Below are positions 16,713-22,167 of a DNA stretch of 22,167 nucleotides, in pieces. The DNA comes from BRH-c32 sp041674625 (GTDB taxonomy: Bacteria > Bacteroidota > Ignavibacteria > Ignavibacteriales > Melioribacteraceae). The number at the start of each line of letters is the position of its first letter. The stretch's first letter is position 1. The notes beneath the pieces were generated by a model that was not told where the DNA came from, did not search any database, and was given only the letters and a program-made list of their open reading frames with translations. The DNA lies in NCBI GenBank assembly GCA_041674625.1, contig JBAYVI010000041.1, positions 1 to 22,167 of the forward strand, in the 5' to 3' direction. Made by a program: the position numbers and the translations under genes.

Positions 16713-17583
16713 TGGAAAAAATTTCTGTCTGCTTTCCACAGACAATCTCGAAAATTTTGTAGTTGATGATGAACTCGTTTATGAATCAATTAAAGAAAAA
16801 AATTGGAACTTGGATGTAAAGTCATGGCACGATAAAACTGTTGATTGGAATATTTATGATGCAGTAATGATACGCACAACATGGGATTATCAGCAGTATC
16901 CCGAAGAGTTTTTCAGTGTTCTCGAGACTATCGATCGCTCGAAGGCATTACTTATAAATCCGCTCGAAATAGTTCGCTGGAATATCAATAAAAAATATCT
17001 ACTTGATTTGGCTGAAAAGGGAGTGAAGATTCCTCCGACTATTCATGGATTTCAAATTGATGAAATTAATTTTGATACGATATTTGAAGTTGAAGGATCG
17101 GAATCACTTATAATAAAGCCGACCGTTAGTGCAAATGCCGATCATACATATTGGTTTACACCGGAAAATATAAATGAGCTTCTCCCAAAGATTAAAGAGA
17201 GTTTCCGGAATCGTGAATTTTTTATTCAACCGTTTTTAGAAAATGTTATCAAAGAGGGTGAGTATTCGCTAATCCATTTCGGTGGCAAATTAAGTCATAC
17301 TGTACTTAAAACTCCAAAGACGAATGATTTCAGAGTTCAGGAAGAGCATGGTGGAATTATTACAGCTGTTGAGCCATCGGAAGATATAATAAAAACAGCC
17401 GAAAACGTTATTGCCGCTCTTGATGTAATACCGTTTCAAGCACGTGTGGATTTAGTGCGAAATAAAAATAATGAATTTGAGCTAATGGAATTAGAGATGA
17501 TTGAGCCATCACTTTATTTTAGGACTAATCCAAATTCAGTCAAAAATTTCGTGGAAGGGTTAGAAAAACTGCTTGTGGGATAG
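16705..17583 (+). CDS. ATP-grasp ligase, DcsG/RimK-like, substrate unknown
   Basis: This is a cytosolic protein of 292 residues without a signal peptide. The arrangement RTTWDY (57-62), LINPLEIVRWNINKKYL (83-99), a nucleotide-contacting lysine in LIIKPTVSANAD (K138), FFIQPF (172-177), GEYSLIHFGGKLSHTVLK and the metal-binding block LMELEMIEPSLY (E262, E264, E267) is that of ATP-grasp enzymes related to DcsG (D-cycloserine ring closure) and RimK. Such enzymes activate a carboxylate as an acyl phosphate and join it to an amine or similar nucleophile. It is the last gene of the operon, overlaps the preceding glycosidase gene by 8 bases and uses a TTG start with a strong Shine-Dalgarno. It is the only non-exported member, so its link to glycan degradation is unexplained. 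No precise product is claimed. Confidence 0.82.
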   Translation: MSNGKNFCLLSTDNLENFVVDDELVYESIKEKNWNLDVKSWHDKTVDWNIYDAVMIRTTWDYQQYPEEFFSVLETIDRSKALLINPLEIVRWNINKKYLLDLAEKGVKIPPTIHGFQIDEINFDTIFEVEGSESLIIKPTVSANADHTYWFTPENINELLPKIKESFRNREFFIQPFLENVIKEGEYSLIHFGGKLSHTVLKTPKTNDFRVQEEHGGIITAVEPSEDIIKTAENVIAALDVIPFQARVDLVRNKNNEFELMELEMIEPSLYFRTNPNSVKNFVEGLEKLLVG

Positions 17584-17631
17584 TTGAGATTTTGTTATTG
17601 AGTTAGTAAAATATTACTATGGCGGAAGTGA

Positions 17632-18501
17632 TTATTCCGGTTTAATGCCGGTTATTACTAAATCTTTGGAGGTTTCGATATTAAAACGATTTCTATCAAG
17701 TCCGCCGAAGAATTCCAATTCTGCGAAACCGGAATTAAGGAGATACTGTTCCATTTCACCTTTTCGATGTGGGAATATCGATGAAGAAAATTCTGAAACA
17801 TTTTCCGAAGATGAATCCGGATTATTCTTAGATAAAAGATCTTCCCTATTTTGTAGAGAGTGTTCTGCCGAATCCCCAGAAACAATATTTTCCTGTGGTT
17901 TTGAATTTTCACGAGGTTGTCTCTTTACATTGAATTGCATATCATCTTCGCCGTAAGTATATCCTCGTATTATTTCGTCATTTGCAATATTCGTACGTGC
18001 GAATGTTTGAGTTTTTTCTTTAAGCATCTTGTCATAATTTAGGAGCTGAATGATAAATTTTCCGTTCGGTTTTAATATTCGATAAAAATTATCGAGCACT
18101 AACTGAATTTTATCGAATGGGATATTGGCGGGAGTATTGGAAGAGGAAATAATTAAATCGAAATTTTCATTAAATTCGGGTGCAATATCGGCAAGATCGG
18201 TTTTAACTGCATTTAATTTAATGCGGAATTTTTCGGCATTAGTTTTCGCTTTCTTAATCATCTCACCCGAAATATCGAAAGAGGTTACTTCTAATCCGAG
18301 TTGAGATAAAGCAATAGAATCAATGCCGGTAGCGCAACCCAGATCAGCTGCATAAAGTCTTCGCCAATAAAAATTTGCTTTAGCTATATCGTGAGATAAA
18401 AATCCGGCGAGTAGTTCCTTCCTTCTAATAAGTGCTTTATCGAAATCGATCATCTCGTTATAAAATTGCGATATAGAATCGTAGAATTTCTCTTTATCCA
18501 T
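17632..18501 (-). CDS. Class I SAM-dependent methyltransferase with a polar insertion
   Basis: This is a cytosolic protein of 289 residues. The Rossmann-type SAM site is visible: ADLGCATG (52-59; motif I, Ala where Gly is more usual), acidic motif II FDIS (D76), TDLAD (101-105), and DLIISSSNTPANI (115-127). ILKPNGKFIIQLLNY follows at 142-156. Residues 195-241 are a Ser/Asn/Glu-rich stretch with no hydrophobic core, inserted where a beta-strand connection is expected; the fold resumes at FPHRKGEMEQYLLNSGF. The acceptor is unknown. The gene starts 5 bases after the ferredoxin stop and has no clear Shine-Dalgarno, so it probably depends on coupled translation from the ferredoxin gene and shares its operator. 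Confidence 0.83.
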   Translation of the reverse strand: MDKEKFYDSISQFYNEMIDFDKALIRRKELLAGFLSHDIAKANFYWRRLYAADLGCATGIDSIALSQLGLEVTSFDISGEMIKKAKTNAEKFRIKLNAVKTDLADIAPEFNENFDLIISSSNTPANIPFDKIQLVLDNFYRILKPNGKFIIQLLNYDKMLKEKTQTFARTNIANDEIIRGYTYGEDDMQFNVKRQPRENSKPQENIVSGDSAEHSLQNREDLLSKNNPDSSSENVSEFSSSIFPHRKGEMEQYLLNSGFAELEFFGGLDRNRFNIETSKDLVITGIKPE

Positions 18502-18506
18502 TTCGG

Positions 18507-19460
18507 CTAATTTAGCATAATATCATTTAATATTCCACCGTCAATTCCTATAACTATAACTCTTACAGGGATTTCTCGATTTGCAAATTCTACTGCCTGT
18601 TGAGCCAATTTTACTAGTCCATTACAGCATGGGACTTGCATTACCAATGTTGTAATTGATCTGATATTAGATGAATCGATCATAGCGATTAGTTTATCGA
18701 GATAGACTTGTTTATTGGTATCAAGTTTAGGACAAGCGATAGCGAGAGTTTTCTCTTTAAGGAAATCGGTATGGAAGTTCGGATAAGAGAAGCCACAGCA
18801 ATCGGCGGCAAGGAGAAGATCGGAATTTTGGAAATGTCCGGCAGCTGGATTAATAAGATGAAGCTGAATAGGCCAGTGAGTAAGCTCGGTTTCTATCCGT
18901 GCGGGTTCACTATTTGTGCCGGCATTTTTCTTTTCTATTGTTTGAGACTCCATACCACATGAGGATTGAGAATTAATTTCATCCTTTCCTTTTTCTATGA
19001 TGTGAGACTGCCCACTCTTAAAGTGTTGATTGTTCACTTCACCATTTTTCTTTTCTATTATAATAGACTGCTCTCCGCAAGCGTGTTTCTCTTTTCCTCT
19101 AATATCGTAATGAGGTATTGCTATCTCCATTGCTGTAAGGTAAGCTTTTGCTTCGGCAAGAAAAGCAAATTCACCGTGTTCGGCGAGATGCTGAAGATGA
19201 GCTTTAATTACGTTTTCGCCCCCTTTTACTATATAATCCATTACTTTTGTTTCATTGTATGGTTCGGCTTCTCTTTCAATAACTGTAAGCGCACCTTCGG
19301 GGCAGTAACCGAGACAAGCACCGAGACCATCGCAAAATAGGTCGCTGATTAAGCGTACTTTGCCATCGATTACCTGCAAAGCACCTTCATGGCATTCCGG
19401 CACGCAATCGCCGCATCCGGTACATTTATCTTCATTTATTTCTATAATTTTTCTTAACAT
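18507..19460 (-). CDS. 4Fe-4S ferredoxin-like protein of the type linked to HcpR regulons (FrdX-like)
   Basis: This is a cytosolic redox protein of 317 residues. The N-terminus carries CTGCGDCVPEC (C13, C16, C19, C23) and CDGLGACLGYCP (C43, C49, C53). The second motif lacks the usual second cysteine (L46). A C-terminal domain has paired cysteines: DCCGF (C221/C222), ACPKLD (C243) and VPCCNGL (C278/C279), suggesting a further metal or redox site. I believe this architecture matches ferredoxin-like proteins encoded near hybrid-cluster protein (hcp) genes in anaerobes, but this is from memory and the symbol frdX is not asserted. Residues 127-186 are three 20-residue repeats absent from the conserved parts. 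AGAGAG lies just before the ATG. It is the first gene of a pair with the methyltransferase and sits behind the dyad operator. Confidence 0.82.
   Translation of the reverse strand: MLRKIIEINEDKCTGCGDCVPECHEGALQVIDGKVRLISDLFCDGLGACLGYCPEGALTVIEREAEPYNETKVMDYIVKGGENVIKAHLQHLAEHGEFAFLAEAKAYLTAMEIAIPHYDIRGKEKHACGEQSIIIEKKNGEVNNQHFKSGQSHIIEKGKDEINSQSSCGMESQTIEKKNAGTNSEPARIETELTHWPIQLHLINPAAGHFQNSDLLLAADCCGFSYPNFHTDFLKEKTLAIACPKLDTNKQVYLDKLIAMIDSSNIRSITTLVMQVPCCNGLVKLAQQAVEFANREIPVRVIVIGIDGGILNDIMLN
18901..19080 (-). repeat. Three tandem 60-bp in-frame repeats inside the ferredoxin gene
   Basis: The units 18901-18960, 18961-19020 and 19021-19080 align without gaps. Units 1 and 3, and units 2 and 3, each agree at about 37 of 60 positions by eye, with a best-kept core TTTTTCTTTTCTAT and a kept GAGACT/TAGACT. 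In the protein this gives a period of exactly 20 residues, with IEKK / IEKG / IEKK at 135, 155 and 175, each preceded by a Gly/Ser/Gln-rich step. The degree of divergence shows an old duplication that kept its frame. Confidence 0.75.
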
Positions 19461-19469
19461 ACTACTCTC

Positions 19470-19493
19470 TAATCAGATTAAAAACTCTGATTA
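19470..19493 (-). promoter_or_regulatory. Operator (perfect dyad) of the ferredoxin-methyltransferase pair
   Basis: TAATCAGA (19470-19477) and TCTGATTA (19486-19493) form a perfect inverted repeat with an 8-base spacer. The same half-sites with the same spacer occur at 20701-20724. On the minus strand it begins at the last base of the -7 box and ends 9 bases before the ATG, so it should cover the transcription start. That fits a repressor site, or a hairpin at the very 5' end of the mRNA. Confidence 0.7.
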
Positions 19494-19524
19494 AAATATA
19501 TAAATATTCTCTCTGCCTTGCAAA
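19493..19524 (-). promoter_or_regulatory. Promoter of the ferredoxin-methyltransferase pair
   Basis: Read on the minus strand: TTTG (19524-19521), exactly 20 bases, then TATATTTT (19500-19493), close to the Bacteroidota TAnnTTTG box. Spacing and order are identical to the promoter at 20669-20700. Confidence 0.5.
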
Positions 19525-19667
19525 TCAAAAAAGAGAAAAATTTTTACCCTACAACTCTATTGACTTCTATATCTATATTTCTTAGAATTCAAATAAGATT
19601 TATATCTCCATTAAAAAAGCATTTCATTTTTGAAATTATTTAGTTGAAGCAGGTAAAAATAAAAATA

Positions 19668-19907
19668 TGAAAAATGGTAAAGGATATGATGTGCCTGGTT
19701 TTATAAACCTGAAATATAAAGAACAATGTAGCAGTAGCAGTGGGTTGGAGAGATTCTAAAGCTCTAATAACAATTGGAAGAAGAAATTAATGAATTATCA
19801 AACTTAAAAGGAAAAAAGAAACTTTTCCCGGCGGTAAAATAATTGAATTAAGGTGGATTGATAAAAACGGTATGCCGGTTTTTTATTCTACATATAATGT
19901 AAAATGA
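19668..19907 (+). pseudogene. Possible decayed coding remnant in the 19461-19989 intergenic stretch
   Basis: Short protein-like pieces follow one another in different frames: MKNGKGYDVPGFINL from ATG 19668, then NVAVAVGWRDSKALITIG, then QLEEEINELSNLKGKKK, then GGKIIELRWIDKNGMPVFYSTYN to the stop at 19905-19907. The jumps between frames look like frameshift decay of one gene. The last piece resembles, loosely and from memory, an N-terminal segment of secreted subtilisin-like peptidases in Bacteroidota (a GKPLYYTT-like motif), but this is weak. The rest of the stretch (19525-19667) is A+T-rich with nothing I can name. Confidence 0.3.
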
Positions 19908-19989
19908 ATGGAAACAATATCCAGACTTCTTGCTCCCTTTATGGTGGTTTGTAAAATTATTTTTTTGTAAAAATTATAGGTGAAGAATT

Positions 19990-20649
19990 ATGAAAAAATT
20001 AATTATTATTATTATGGTTATCGCATTATCAACTATTATTTCGGCTCAAAGCGGTTATTCAGATGCCCCGTTTTCAAATACGGGAATTGGATTATATGGA
20101 GGGATAAATGCTGTAACGGGTTCGGAAACGGGATGGGCTGTTCTTCTTAATTTTCACGCAAATCTGATATCAAATCTAAATTTGGAACTTAGTGCCGGCT
20201 ACTCAAAGATTTTTGAGAAAATTAATTATACCAGCAAAGGTTTTTCAGTTGTTAAAATAAATAGCATGACTTTTTATGTTACAAATGAGAGTAACAAATA
20301 TCAGAAAATGTACAACGTAATACCATTAAGTGCCGGTTTGCAATATATGCTCATCAGAGATACATTCACTCCATATCTTTTAGCGAATGTAAGTTATAAT
20401 TGGGTTATTGAAGAGAAAGAATTTGGAACAGGGGGTATTCAACGGACATATCCTTCTGTAGAATCAATCCCCGCCGAATATAAAATGCCACGAAACTATA
20501 AAGAACTTACTCATTCCACCGGAATTAATGCCGGATTCGGTGTGCTTTATAACCTATCCTCAAAAATTAATTTAGACTTCCGTTATCTCTATAAATCGGA
20601 TAACAAAATAATTAATACGCATCAATTTTTATTAGGAATTACTATCTAA
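19990..20649 (+). CDS. Small outer-membrane beta-barrel protein
   Basis: The protein has 219 residues, with a signal peptide ending ISA before Gln-Ser (cleavage near residue 20). The mature part alternates polar and hydrophobic residues in strands such as IGLYGGINAV, LNLELSAGYSKIF, PLSAGLQYMLI, YLLANVSYNWV, GINAGFGVLYNL and INLDFRYLYKS, and ends in the hydrophobic strand HQFLLGITI. This is the pattern of an eight-stranded outer-membrane barrel (OMP_b-brl type). No ligand or enzyme motif is seen. AGGTGA (19978-19983) lies six bases before the ATG. It stands alone: the next gene has its own promoter, so no operon is evident. Function unknown. Confidence 0.75.
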   Translation: MKKLIIIIMVIALSTIISAQSGYSDAPFSNTGIGLYGGINAVTGSETGWAVLLNFHANLISNLNLELSAGYSKIFEKINYTSKGFSVVKINSMTFYVTNESNKYQKMYNVIPLSAGLQYMLIRDTFTPYLLANVSYNWVIEEKEFGTGGIQRTYPSVESIPAEYKMPRNYKELTHSTGINAGFGVLYNLSSKINLDFRYLYKSDNKIINTHQFLLGITI

Positions 20650-20668
20650 TTCTGCCCATTCTTTTTAA

Positions 20669-20700
20669 TTTGACATTCAGGGGTTATTTTGATAATTTTA
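20669..20700 (+). promoter_or_regulatory. Promoter of the NapH-like / nrfH genes
   Basis: TTTG (20669-20672, part of TTTGACA) is followed by exactly 20 bases and TAATTTTA (20693-20700), close to TAnnTTTG. The dyad operator begins at the next base. Confidence 0.55.
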
Positions 20701-20724
20701 TAATCAGAATATTAGTTCTGATTA
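20701..20724 (+). promoter_or_regulatory. Operator (perfect dyad) of the NapH-like / nrfH genes
   Basis: TAATCAGA (20701-20708), spacer ATATTAGT, TCTGATTA (20717-20724). Half-sites and spacer length are identical to those at 19470-19493, while the spacer sequences differ. Conservation of the arms but not the spacer is what a dimeric DNA-binding protein would leave. It directly follows the -7 box and should overlap the transcription start. Confidence 0.7.
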
Positions 20725-20726
20725 AA

Positions 20727-20777
20727 CCCGCTCTCTGCAATTCGAATGGTGTGAGACACGAGGCGGGCTTACGAATT
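20727..20777 (+). promoter_or_regulatory. Folded 5' leader of the NapH-like / nrfH mRNA (candidate)
   Basis: The 84 bases between the dyad and the start codon hold several complementary pieces: CCCGC (20727-20731) with GCGGG (20763-20767); AATTCG (20739-20744) with CGAATT (20772-20777); and a tight hairpin GTGT-GAG-ACAC (20749-20759). The first two pairings cross, so they would be alternatives or a pseudoknot. No U-tract follows, so this is not a simple terminator. It does not match a riboswitch I know. Confidence 0.3.
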
Positions 20778-20808
20778 TTATAATAATATTATTGAAAGTA
20801 ATTCTGTT

Positions 20809-21894
20809 ATGGAAAAGAAAAAAATTATAAAGAATTTAGAAAAACCGATTCAAAAATATAGATTTTATATTCAGACTGCATTTGCATTGCTTTGCATCTG
20901 GATAGGAATAGAGTTTTATCTCTTCATCAATTATATAAATAGCGGCGATGCGGTTAATTATTTCGGACGTCCCGCAGGTGTGGAAGGATTTTTACCAATT
21001 AGCGCACTTATGAGTGTCTATTATTTCTTTTTAACCGGAGAGATTCATCCCGCTCATCCTGCCGGATTTTTTATACTGCTCGGAATTATTGCCGTGTCAC
21101 TCGTTTTCGGGAAAGCATTCTGCAGTTGGATGTGCCCGATCGGTTATATATCGGAGATGATTGGTGATTTCGGAGAAAAGATTTATTACAAACTTTTCAA
21201 AAGAAGAATAAAGATGCCTCGCTGGTTAGATTATCCATTGAGAAGTTTGAAATACTTATTAATGGGTTTCTTCGTTTATGCAATATTTTTTACTATGTCA
21301 GCGGCAGCTCTCCGATTTTTCTTAGATGGCGATTATAATGTAATGGCGGACGTAAAGATGTATCATTTCTTTGCTAATATGAGTCAATTCGCATTAATTG
21401 TAATTGCCGCTATATTTGTTCTTTCGATCGTAATACGCAATTTCTGGTGTAGATATCTTTGTCCTTATGGTGCATTCCTCGGTATCATATCATTTTTTAG
21501 TCCGACCAAAATTAAAAGAAATCTCGATAGCTGTATCGATTGCGGATTGTGTGCCAAAGCGTGTCCATCTTTCATAAAAGTGGATAAAGTAAAAACCGTA
21601 AGAAGCGATGAATGTTCATCATGTTTTAGCTGTGTGGATGCTTGTCCGGTAAAAGACACGCTTGAAGTGAAAACGGTTTGGTTTGACAAGACAATAAATA
21701 AGAAATATATTGCAGTAGGAATAGTCCTAATATATATATCAGTGATAAGTATTGGAATATTAAGCGGTAATTGGAAAAATAAAGTACCTGATTCATATTA
21801 TATCGAGCAGTATAAAAATATAGATAATCTTGGTCATCCGACCTCGACAAGTGACATTAAAAAACTGAACGAAGAAACTCAAACCGGAGAGTAA
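20809..21894 (+). CDS. NapH-like membrane polyferredoxin (quinol-linked electron transfer)
   Basis: This inner-membrane protein of 361 residues has about five hydrophobic segments. It carries two CxxxCP motifs next to the membrane, CSWMCP (C105/C109) and CRYLCP (C214/C218), and two classic 4Fe-4S motifs, CIDCGLCAKACP (C242-C252) and CSSCFSCVDACP (C269-C279), then a last membrane segment (about 305-321) and a polar tail. This is the NapH/MauN/NosR-C-terminal type of protein, which passes electrons between quinols and periplasmic reductases. It is followed after one base by nrfH, so here it probably serves nitrite reduction rather than the nitrate reductase Nap. The Shine-Dalgarno is weak (GAAAG). 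Expression should follow the dyad operator upstream. Confidence 0.88.
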   Translation: MEKKKIIKNLEKPIQKYRFYIQTAFALLCIWIGIEFYLFINYINSGDAVNYFGRPAGVEGFLPISALMSVYYFFLTGEIHPAHPAGFFILLGIIAVSLVFGKAFCSWMCPIGYISEMIGDFGEKIYYKLFKRRIKMPRWLDYPLRSLKYLLMGFFVYAIFFTMSAAALRFFLDGDYNVMADVKMYHFFANMSQFALIVIAAIFVLSIVIRNFWCRYLCPYGAFLGIISFFSPTKIKRNLDSCIDCGLCAKACPSFIKVDKVKTVRSDECSSCFSCVDACPVKDTLEVKTVWFDKTINKKYIAVGIVLIYISVISIGILSGNWKNKVPDSYYIEQYKNIDNLGHPTSTSDIKKLNEETQTGE

Positions 21895-21895
21895 T

Positions 21896-22167
21896 ATGGA
21901 GAAAGAAAAACCGGAGAAACGGAACCGCACTTATAAAATACTTCACCATCTTATACCTCCCGATAAGTGGAGATTGCCGGTAATAATATTATTAGGCATT
22001 TTCTTCGGAATTGCATTTCATGTGTTTTATATATCTAATGCTATCTCTTATGTATCAGATGACCCTAAGACCTGTATCAATTGCCATGTAATGAATCCAC
22101 AGTATGTAACATGGCAGAGAGGAAGTCATGGAAGAGTGGCTACATGTAATGATTGCCACGTACCGCA
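21896..22167 (+). CDS. nrfH: NrfH, cytochrome c nitrite reductase small subunit (partial, 3' end beyond window)
   Basis: The first 90 residues are present. A positively charged N-terminus is followed by one membrane anchor (about 27-49), then SDDPKTCINCHVMNPQY with the first haem motif CINCH (C60/C63/H64) and the Met two residues later (M66) that is characteristic of NrfH, then CNDCH (C84/C87/H88). NrfH is a NapC/NirT-family quinol dehydrogenase that anchors NrfA in the membrane and feeds it electrons for six-electron reduction of nitrite to ammonium. GGAG (21886-21889) lies six bases before the ATG, inside the end of the NapH-like gene, and the two genes are one base apart. The remaining two haem motifs and nrfA should lie just downstream. 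Confidence 0.92.
   Translation, partial: MEKEKPEKRNRTYKILHHLIPPDKWRLPVIILLGIFFGIAFHVFYISNAISYVSDDPKTCINCHVMNPQYVTWQRGSHGRVATCNDCHVP

Noticed and set aside
16712..16714. ATG 16712 as the start of the ATP-grasp gene
   Set aside because: It is in a different frame from the ATP-grasp motifs; the in-frame start is TTG 16705 behind AAAGGAG.
17605..17618. Hairpin AGTAA-AATA-TTACT between the convergent ATP-grasp and methyltransferase genes as a terminator
   Set aside because: The stem is only five mostly A-T pairs and no T-run follows on either strand; in this A+T-rich DNA it is likely chance.
17645..17956. Plus-strand open frame of 103 codons opposite the methyltransferase
   Set aside because: It lies antisense to a gene with clear SAM-binding motifs, and its composition is explained by the polar insertion read backwards; it has no ribosome site or recognisable motif.
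18901..19080. CRISPR-like array
   Set aside because: The 60-base period has no separate conserved repeats and unique spacers, the whole unit repeats with divergence, and the frame is kept within a protein gene.
18708..19340. Plus-strand open frames opposite the ferredoxin gene
   Set aside because: Both are antisense to the cysteine motifs and the 60-bp repeats; their Phe-rich, low-complexity content is the reverse of Lys/Glu codons.
19470..19493. FNR/CRP box as the identity of the shared dyad
   Set aside because: The half-sites TAATCAGA/TCTGATTA and the 8-base spacing do not fit TTGAT-N4-ATCAA or TGTGA-N6-TCACA, and the position at the transcription start is wrong for a class II activator.
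19668..19760. 30-codon open frame from ATG 19668 as an independent small gene
   Set aside because: It has no good ribosome site, and the coding-like text continues in other frames, so a remnant explains it better.

Overview
The window is A+T-rich DNA from a free-living Gram-negative bacterium, most likely of the Bacteroidota/Chlorobi/Ignavibacteria (FCB) group. Three observations support this. The secreted proteins end their signal peptides with the Ala-Gln pattern common in that group. Several promoters fit the FCB form TTTG-N20-TAnnTTTG. The last two genes belong to an anaerobic nitrite-ammonification (Nrf) module. The species cannot be fixed from this sequence alone. No rRNA, tRNA, CRISPR array, transposase or phage gene was seen.

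Layout. (1) Positions 1-3691: the tail of an unidentified gene, then a very large glycosyltransferase with TPR ends and three glycosyltransferase domains. (2) 3769-4800: a two-repeat (EamA-like) membrane transporter, followed by a strong hairpin terminator that can serve both strands. (3) 4864-6978, minus strand: a secreted M3 zinc peptidase of the Dcp type. (4) 7134-17583, plus strand: a candidate operon of four exported glycosidases (an NPCBM-GH36 alpha-galactosidase, two tandem GH63/MGH-like paralogues and a glycogen-debranching-like enzyme), ending in a translationally coupled cytosolic ATP-grasp ligase. Its promoter has a dyad between the two promoter boxes. (5) 17632-19460, minus strand: a two-gene unit of a 4Fe-4S ferredoxin-like protein and a SAM methyltransferase, each with an unusual polar insertion; the ferredoxin insertion is three copies of a 60-bp in-frame repeat. 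(6) 19461-19989: regulatory DNA plus what looks like a decayed coding remnant. (7) 19990-20649: a small outer-membrane beta-barrel protein. (8) 20669-22167: a NapH-like polyferredoxin and the start of nrfH, cut by the window edge; nrfA is expected just beyond.

The most interesting signal is regulatory. The ferredoxin gene and the NapH-nrfH genes are 1.3 kb apart and on opposite strands, yet they carry the same promoter-operator: a TTTG box, exactly 20 bases, a TAnnTTT box, and at once the perfect inverted repeat TAATCAGA-N8-TCTGATTA. This points to one unidentified regulator, probably a repressor, or to a shared 5' mRNA hairpin, linking the ferredoxin/methyltransferase pair to nitrite reduction or nitrosative stress. 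A second point of interest is the glycosidase operon, which has no SusC/SusD-like genes or visible regulator in the window and ends with a DcsG-like ATP-grasp enzyme of unknown substrate.
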